DNA of 64,000 nt from Legionella gratiana (GTDB lineage Bacteria > Pseudomonadota > Gammaproteobacteria > Legionellales > Legionellaceae), in NCBI RefSeq assembly GCF_001467695.1, contig NZ_LNYE01000022.1:645048-709047 (forward strand). Direction: 5' to 3'. The translations under genes and the position numbers were made by a program. How positions within the stretch are numbered: the first letter of the stretch is position 1; the number at the start of each line of letters is the position of its first letter. The notes beneath the pieces were generated by a model. It made no database searches and was not told the DNA's origin. It worked only from the letters and a program-made list of their open reading frames with translations. Shown one piece after another: positions 57,941 to 64,000 of this stretch.

Positions 57941-60900
57941 TTAATCAAGCAGAAAACTCAACGACTCTGGAGCCCATGAGTTATTAGAACCTGCACCCGA
58001 TAAAGTTCCCTGTTCAGCAAAAGGATAAGTATTTGTTGGTGTAAACACCGGTACTGGAATAGACTCTGGATAAGTCCAAGTTACCCCTGAATCAGTGCTT
58101 TGCGCTAAAAGTGGCCGACGAGTAGGATCACCGGTAGTATAAATTCCGGCAGCAATACAAATATTACCATCACACCTTGCACGGATTAGAGAACCAAAGT
58201 TACTGAAAGCATAAGCAGAAGGAAAACTAGGTGCGGTAATGGATTCAGGATAAGTCCATGTAGCCCCAGAGTTCGTACTTTGCACCAAAAGAGGGCGAAT
58301 AATGGTGTTACTATCAGTATAAGAACCTACCGCAATACAGATAGAACCATGACAACTCGCACTCGTAAGGAATGTAATTTGGCTTCCAGTAGGGTTACCA
58401 AAAGGATAGGTGTTACTGGGTGTAAAAACAGGCGCAGTAACAGATGTAGGATAAGTCCATGTCACACCTGCATCGGTGCTTTGCGCTAAAAGCGGACGCT
58501 TAATATTATTAGTATCCGTATATCGACCTACAGCTACACAGATTGAACCATCGCAACTTACACCAAAAAGTACTCCATCGCCTTGAAACGGATAGGTATT
58601 GCTTGGTGTAAAAAAAGGAGCAGTAATGGAGCCGGGAAAAGTCCAAGTTACACCTGAATCCTGGCTTACTGCCAACAGAGGACGAGAAACAGCACTGGCA
58701 TCAGAATACAAGCCAACTGCAACACAATAGTTACTACCACTATTTGTACTAGTACAGCTGACACTATAGAAAATTCCATCTGCACTATAAGGATAAGTAT
58801 TTGGTGTAAAAACAGGCGCAGTAACAGATGAAGGATAAGTCCAAGTTACACCTGAATTCTGGCTTTGGGCAAGGAGAGCTCGTCTAGTAGAAGCATCGCT
58901 ATAATAATGCCCTACTGCGATGCAGGTGTTGTTGTTACAACTCGTATTAGCAAAGCTCCCATTATTATTAAATGGATATGTATTGTTTGGCTTAAAGTCT
59001 GGAGCAGTAATAGATTCTGGATAAGTCCAAGTCACACCTGAATCCTGGCTTTGTGCCAATAGCGGTCGATTAATAAAGTTAATATCAGTATAACTACCTG
59101 CTGCAATACAGGAGGTGCCAAAACAACTTGTGCCAATGAAAGAGCCTAGAAAAGAATAAGGATAAGTATTATTTGGCTCAAATACTGGCGCAGTAATAGA
59201 CTCAGGAAATTGCCAAGTCGAACCTAAGTCTGAACTTTGAGCTAAAAGGGGTCGAGAATTTCCGCTACTATCAATATAAATACCTCCTGCAATACAAAGA
59301 GCTCCACTGCAATTTGCAGATTGCAATAAACCATCGCTCGCATATGGATAAGTATTATTTGGTGTAAATATCGGAGCCGTAATAGATTCTGGATAAATCC
59401 AATTATCCCCTAAATCCTGACTTTGAGCCAAGAGTGGCCTGGTAACCGAGCTAGTATCGTGATAATAACCTACTGCAATCGATATCCGCGATGACACTGT
59501 TAAACTCGTAGTGCCGGATATAGAACCGCCTGCTGTAGCAGTAATCGTTGTAATACCAGAAGATTCCCCGGTAGCAAGTCCTTTACTTCCTGATGCATTT
59601 GAAATCGTTGCAGTAACAGTGTCTGACGAAGACCACGTTACAGAGCTCGTGATGTCAAGCGTGCTCGAATCAGTAAAAGTTCCTGTAGCGATAAATTGCT
59701 GTGTTGACCCTTGTGCAATTTGTGCATCGGCAGGCATAACTGCTATGGAGACCAAAGTTGCATTAGTCACTGCCAAATTCGCTGTACCTGATACTGAGCC
59801 TAACGTAGCAGTGATCGCTGTAGTCCCAGAAGACGCTCCAGTAGCGAGACCTTTGCTTCCTGACGCATTAGAAATTGTTGCTGTAGCTGTACTTGATGAA
59901 GTCCATGTCACAGAAGTTGTGAGAATTTGTGTACTAAAATCCGAATAAGTCCCTGTAGCCGTAAATTGCTGGGTTAAACCTGCTGCAATTTGTGGATTAG
60001 AGGGAGTGACTGTAATCAATACTAAAGTCGCATCTGTAACCGTTATGCTCCCAGTACCTGATACAGAGCCTAATGTCGCAGTGATCACAGAGGATCCAGA
60101 AGACACGCCGGTAGCAAGACCATTACTTCCAGCTGCATTCGAAATCGTTGCGATTGCAGTACTTGAGGAAGACCAAGTTACGGAACTAGAGAGATTTTGT
60201 GTGCTGGAATCCGAATAAGTTCCCGTAGCCGTAAATTGTTGGGTCGTACCCTTTGCAATCGAAGGATTAGTTGGAGATACTGTAATAGAAACCAAAGTTG
60301 CATTCGTCACTGCCAAGCTGGCAGAACCTGACACAGAACCTGATGTAGCGGTAATTGTCGTGGTTCCAGAAGATGCTCCAGTAGCTTGACCGTTGCTTCC
60401 GGATACATTAGAAATTGTTGCTATTGCAGTATCCGATGAAGTCCAGGTCACAGAGCTAGTGAGATTTTGTGTGCTTGAATCCGAATAAGTTCCCGTGGCC
60501 GTAAATTGCTGAGTTGAACCTTTCGCAATTTGTGGATTCGGTGGGGTAATCTCAATGGAAACCAAAGTTGCATTGGTCACAGCTAAGTTCGTTGTACCTG
60601 ATACAGAACCTAATGCGGCAGTGATCGCTGTGGTTCCAGAAGCCACTCCAGTAGCAATACCGTTGCTTCCAGCAGCATTAGAAATCGTTGCTGTTGAAGT
60701 ATTAGATGAACTCCAGGTCACAGAACTTGTTAGATTTAGTGTGCTCGAATCCGAAAAAGTTCCTGTGGCCGTAAATTGTTGCGTTGTACCTTTTGCAATG
60801 GAAGGATTAGTTGGAGTCACTGCAATCGAAACTAAAGTCGCATTCGTCACCGCTAAGTTTGCTGTACCCGATACAGAGCCTAATACTGCTGTAATCGTTG

Positions 60901-63900
60901 CAGTACCGGAAGATACTCCAGTAGCTTGACCGTTACTTCCGGATGCATTCGAGACCGTTGCGATGGCAGTACTTGATGAAGACCAAGTCACTGTACTGGT
61001 TAAATCCTGAGTACTCGAATCCGAATAAGTACCAATCGCTGTAAATTGCTGGGTAAAACCATCAGCAATTTGTGGATTCGGAGGCGTAACTGCAATCGAA
61101 ACTAAAGTTGCATTAGTCACTTCTAAGTTCGCCGTATCTGACACAGAACCTAATGTGGCGGTAATTATCGTAGATCCAGAAGATGCTCCAGCAGCAAGAC
61201 CGTTGCTTCCGGATGCATTAGAAATTGTTGCGATGGCAGTATTCGATGAAGTCCAGATTACAGAGCTTGTAAGGTCGTGTGTACTAGAATCCGAAAAAGT
61301 ACCAATTGCAGTAAACTGCTGGGTCGTACCTTTTGCAATCGATGGATTAGTTGGAGTCACTGCAATCGAAACCAAAGTTGCATTCGTTACCACTAAACTA
61401 GCCGCACCCGATACAGAGTCCAATGTTGCTGTAATTGTTGTGGAACCAGAAGACACTCCTGTCGCTCGACCGTTGCTTCCTGGTGCATTAGAAATTGTCG
61501 CGCTCCCAGTATTTGATGAAGACCAGATTACGGAGTTTGTAAGGTCTTGTGTGCTCGAATCTGAATAAGTGCCAACCGCTGTAAATTGTTGGGTAAGGCC
61601 TGTTGCAATGGATGCATTAACAGGAGTTATTGCAATAGAGACCAAAGTCGCATTCGTCACTGTCAAACTTGCAGTACCTGATACAGAATCTAATGTTGCC
61701 GTGATTGTGGTAGCGCCAGCAGACTCTCCATTAGCAAGACCATTGCTTCCAGCTGCATTAGAAATCGTTGCCGTTGCAGTATTCGATGAAGCCCAGGTCA
61801 CAGAGCTAGTGAGATTTTGTGTGCTTGAATCCGAATAAGTGCCAATAGCCGTAAATTGCTGAGAAGTACCTTCGGCAATCGATGAATTAGTTGGGGTCAC
61901 TGCAATTGAAACTAAAGTTGCATTCGTCACCGCTAAACTTGCAGTACCTGATACAGAGCCTAATGCTGCTGTAACCGTTGTAGTACCAGAAGAAACGCCA
62001 GTAGCCAAACCATTACTTCCCGTTGCATTAGAAATCGTTGCTGTTGCAATGCTTGAGGAGGACCAAGTTACTGTGTCGGTAAGATCTTGTGTGCTGGCAT
62101 CCGAATAAGTACCAATCGCTGTAAATTGTTGCGTCGTACCTTTTGCGATTTGTTGGTTAGTTGGAGTCACTGCAATTGAAACCAAAGTCGCATTGGTTAC
62201 TGCCAAATTTGTAGTGCCGGACACTGAGCCTAATGTCGCCGTGATCGTTGCCGTACCTGAAGACAATCCTGTAGCCTGACCATTGCTTTCTGGTGCATTA
62301 GAAACCGTCGCAATGGTAGTATCTGACGAAGACCAGATTACAGAGCTTGTGACATTGTAAACATTGGAATCTGAAAAAGTTCCCATCGCTGTCAATTGCT
62401 GAGTGGTGCCTTCTGCAATTGATGGATTCGTTGGAGTCACTGCAATTGAAACTAAAGTTGCATTGGTCACTGTTAAACTTGTAGTAGTCGATACAGAACC
62501 TAAAGAAGCAGTGATTGTTGTAGTACCGGGAGAATTTCCGGTAGCCAGACCATTAGTTTGTGGTGCATTTGAAATTGTTGCGATGTTTGTAATTGATGAA
62601 GACCAAGTTACCGAGCTGGTGAGATCTTGTGTACTCGAATCTGAATAAGTGCCGGTGGCTGTAAATTGTTGAGTTAAGCCTTTCGCGATTTGGGAATTAG
62701 GGGGAGTGATCGCAATCGAAACCAAAGTTGCATTGGTCACTGCTAAGTTCGATGTGCCTGATACAGAACTTAATGTGGCAGTGATTGTTGTAGTTCCAGA
62801 AGCCACTCCAGTAGCAATACCATTACTTCCCGATGTATTAGAAATCGTCGCGATCGCAGTGTTTGACGAAGACCATGTCACCGAGCTGGTGAGGTCGTGT
62901 GTGCTGGAGTCTGAAAACGTACCAATGGCAGTAAATTGCTGAGTGGTACCTTTTGCAATCGATGGATCAGTTGGAGTCACTGCAATTGAAACCAATGTTG
63001 CGTTCGTCACGGCTAAACTTGCAGTACCCGATACAGAATCTAATGTTGCGGCAATCGTGGTGGTGCCAGAAGAAACGCCTGTAGCAAGACCGTTGCTTCC
63101 TGATTCATTGGAAATCGTTGCTGTCGCAATGCTTGATGAAGACCAAGTTACGGAACTAGTGAGATCTTGTATACTGGAATCCGAATAAGTACCAATTGCG
63201 GTAAATTGTTGAGTTATGCCTTTTGCGATTTGGGAGCTAATTGGAGTCACTGCAATTGAAACCAAAGTCGCATTCGTCACTGCCAAGCTCGCCGTACCCG
63301 ATATACCACCTAGGGTTGCGGTAATTGTAGTGGTGCCAAAGGATTCCCCAGTTGCAAGTCCATTGCTTTCTGGTGCATTAGAAATTGTTGCGGTTGCAGT
63401 GCTTGAGGAAGTCCAAGTCACTGCGCTGGTGATGTTGTGCGTACTGGAATCCGAATAAGTCCCCATCGCCGTAAATTGCTGGGTTGTACCCTTTGCAATT
63501 GATGGATTCGTTGGAGTCACTGCAATCGAGACCAAAGTCGCATTTGTTACTGCTAAACTTGCTGTACCTGATACAGAACCTAATGTTGCGGTAATCGTGG
63601 TGGTACCGGAAGCCTCCCCAGTGGCAAGACCATTACTTCCCAGTACATTAGAAATCGTTGCTGTCGTAATGCTTGATGAAGACCAAGTTACGGAACTAGT
63701 GAGATCTTGAGTGCTGGCATCTGAAAAAGTTCCAATCGCCGTAAATTGCTGGGTCAAACCTTTCGCGATTTGAGAGCTAATTGGAGTCACTGCAATTGAC
63801 ACCAAAGTCGCATCTGTCACTGATAGACTTGTCGTACCCAAGACACCCTCTAATGTTGCAGTAATCGTGGTGGTACTGGCAGCATTCCCGGTGGCAAGAC

Positions 63901-64000
63901 CATTGCTTCCCGGCGCATTAGAAATCGTTGCCGTTGCAGTGTTTGATGAAGACCATGTCACTAAACTGGTGATGTTTTGTGTGCTGGAATCCGAATAAGT
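57941..64000 (-). CDS. giant Ig-like (Big-2) and Asp-box repeat protein, N-terminus beyond the window
   Basis: At least 2,019 residues; the frame stays open to 64000, so start and secretion signal are outside. N-terminal visible part (59490-64000): one partial and sixteen full ~90-residue Big-2-like repeats, each opening ATLVSIAVTP and passing through IAKGTTQQFTA, GTYSDSSTQ, VTWSSS, TATISN, SNGLATG. C-terminal part (57941-59490): about eight ~62-residue units with Asp boxes (SQDSGVTW, STDAGVTW), RPLLAQS, YPESITAP and paired cysteines (SCDGSICVAVG), resembling BNR/sialidase-type propeller blades. Suggests a long adhesin-like stalk with a propeller tip. No cell-wall anchor motif; ends SLSFLLD. 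Confidence 0.88.
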   Translation of the reverse strand, partial: TYSDSSTQNITSLVTWSSSNTATATISNAPGSNGLATGNAASTTTITATLEGVLGTTSLSVTDATLVSIAVTPISSQIAKGLTQQFTAIGTFSDASTQDLTSSVTWSSSSITTATISNVLGSNGLATGEASGTTTITATLGSVSGTASLAVTNATLVSIAVTPTNPSIAKGTTQQFTAMGTYSDSSTHNITSAVTWTSSSTATATISNAPESNGLATGESFGTTTITATLGGISGTASLAVTNATLVSIAVTPISSQIAKGITQQFTAIGTYSDSSIQDLTSSVTWSSSSIATATISNESGSNGLATGVSSGTTTIAATLDSVSGTASLAVTNATLVSIAVTPTDPSIAKGTTQQFTAIGTFSDSSTHDLTSSVTWSSSNTAIATISNTSGSNGIATGVASGTTTITATLSSVSGTSNLAVTNATLVSIAITPPNSQIAKGLTQQFTATGTYSDSSTQDLTSSVTWSSSITNIATISNAPQTNGLATGNSPGTTTITASLGSVSTTTSLTVTNATLVSIAVTPTNPSIAEGTTQQLTAMGTFSDSNVYNVTSSVIWSSSDTTIATVSNAPESNGQATGLSSGTATITATLGSVSGTTNLAVTNATLVSIAVTPTNQQIAKGTTQQFTAIGTYSDASTQDLTDTVTWSSSSIATATISNATGSNGLATGVSSGTTTVTAALGSVSGTASLAVTNATLVSIAVTPTNSSIAEGTSQQFTAIGTYSDSSTQNLTSSVTWASSNTATATISNAAGSNGLANGESAGATTITATLDSVSGTASLTVTNATLVSIAITPVNASIATGLTQQFTAVGTYSDSSTQDLTNSVIWSSSNTGSATISNAPGSNGRATGVSSGSTTITATLDSVSGAASLVVTNATLVSIAVTPTNPSIAKGTTQQFTAIGTFSDSSTHDLTSSVIWTSSNTAIATISNASGSNGLAAGASSGSTIITATLGSVSDTANLEVTNATLVSIAVTPPNPQIADGFTQQFTAIGTYSDSSTQDLTSTVTWSSSSTAIATVSNASGSNGQATGVSSGTATITAVLGSVSGTANLAVTNATLVSIAVTPTNPSIAKGTTQQFTATGTFSDSSTLNLTSSVTWSSSNTSTATISNAAGSNGIATGVASGTTAITAALGSVSGTTNLAVTNATLVSIEITPPNPQIAKGSTQQFTATGTYSDSSTQNLTSSVTWTSSDTAIATISNVSGSNGQATGASSGTTTITATSGSVSGSASLAVTNATLVSITVSPTNPSIAKGTTQQFTATGTYSDSSTQNLSSSVTWSSSSTAIATISNAAGSNGLATGVSSGSSVITATLGSVSGTGSITVTDATLVLITVTPSNPQIAAGLTQQFTATGTYSDFSTQILTTSVTWTSSSTATATISNASGSKGLATGASSGTTAITATLGSVSGTANLAVTNATLVSIAVMPADAQIAQGSTQQFIATGTFTDSSTLDITSSVTWSSSDTVTATISNASGSKGLATGESSGITTITATAGGSISGTTSLTVSSRISIAVGYYHDTSSVTRPLLAQSQDLGDNWIYPESITAPIFTPNNTYPYASDGLLQSANCSGALCIAGGIYIDSSGNSRPLLAQSSDLGSTWQFPESITAPVFEPNNTYPYSFLGSFIGTSCFGTSCIAAGSYTDINFINRPLLAQSQDSGVTWTYPESITAPDFKPNNTYPFNNNGSFANTSCNNNTCIAVGHYYSDASTRRALLAQSQNSGVTWTYPSSVTAPVFTPNTYPYSADGIFYSVSCTSTNSGSNYCVAVGLYSDASAVSRPLLAVSQDSGVTWTFPGSITAPFFTPSNTYPFQGDGVLFGVSCDGSICVAVGRYTDTNNIKRPLLAQSTDAGVTWTYPTSVTAPVFTPSNTYPFGNPTGSQITFLTSASCHGSICIAVGSYTDSNTIIRPLLVQSTNSGATWTYPESITAPSFPSAYAFSNFGSLIRARCDGNICIAAGIYTTGDPTRRPLLAQSTDSGVTWTYPESIPVPVFTPTNTYPFAEQGTLSGAGSNNSWAPESLSFLLD

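Noticed and set aside
59511..63458. A dozen plus-strand ORFs of 70-145 residues with repetitive Val/Glu/Pro sequence
   Set aside because: They are the antisense shadow of the Big-2 repeat gene: same 270-base period, same boundaries, no ribosome sites, and composition set by the sense codons.

Overview
The window is an AT-rich gamma-proteobacterial chromosome segment. Gene content and order point to Legionella or a close relative: the der-bamB-yfgM-hisS-rodZ-pilF-rlmN-ndk run, ruvB-ybgC-tolQRAB, sdhE-ygfX-rpoE and mreBCD are normal gamma-proteobacterial clusters. Between them sit genes typical of an intracellular amoeba/macrophage pathogen: an F-box plus choline-kinase protein (LicA-like), two J-domain-like proteins, a probable clan CD cysteine protease, a eukaryote-like sterol reductase and several lineage-specific proteins of unknown function. 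The genus assignment is inference from content; no rRNA or tRNA gene was seen.

Layout. 1-1424: 3'-truncated HlyD-type secretion adaptor behind a stand-alone cyclic-nucleotide-binding-like domain. 1573-9367: housekeeping run on the minus strand (ribosome assembly, outer-membrane assembly, tRNA charging, pilus, RNA methylation, nucleotide metabolism). 9401-12408: repeat-bearing spacer, two unknown proteins and miaE. 12433-17537: lpxH-minC, fadD, a Nudix hydrolase and pabB. 17918-21073: pyruvate dehydrogenase-type E1alpha-E1beta-E2 operon. 21226-24141: three unknown proteins. 24293-30045: S1/P1 nuclease fused into the tol/ruvB gene run. 30184-33349: methyltransferase, rpoE, ygfX, sdhE and divergent ygfZ. 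33419-37469: divergent glpK/glpD, thioredoxin and adk. 37652-43067: lytic transglycosylase, exonuclease, LicA-like protein, MdfA-like efflux pump and an unknown protein. 43202-46647: phenylalanine operon with a complete attenuator. 46922-53754: accessory region. 54032-57663: rluE, mreBCD, comEA. 57941-64000: C-terminal 2,000+ residues of a giant repeat protein that runs off the window.

The most informative non-coding signals are: (i) an unannotated leader peptide (FFYFSFF codon run) with overlapping antiterminator and terminator in front of a DAHP synthase / prephenate dehydratase / chorismate mutase / aminotransferase operon; (ii) a family of small non-autonomous mobile elements with shared inverted ends (CGTGAGTTCGACATAAAA-like), each flanked by an 8-bp AT-rich direct repeat, with three copies and one half-copy here; (iii) a candidate ~95-nt small RNA or attenuated leader with its own promoter and intrinsic terminator at 47372-47467; and (iv) the 3' end of a group II intron next to the giant gene's terminator. 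No CRISPR array, tRNA, rRNA or intact insertion sequence was recognised.
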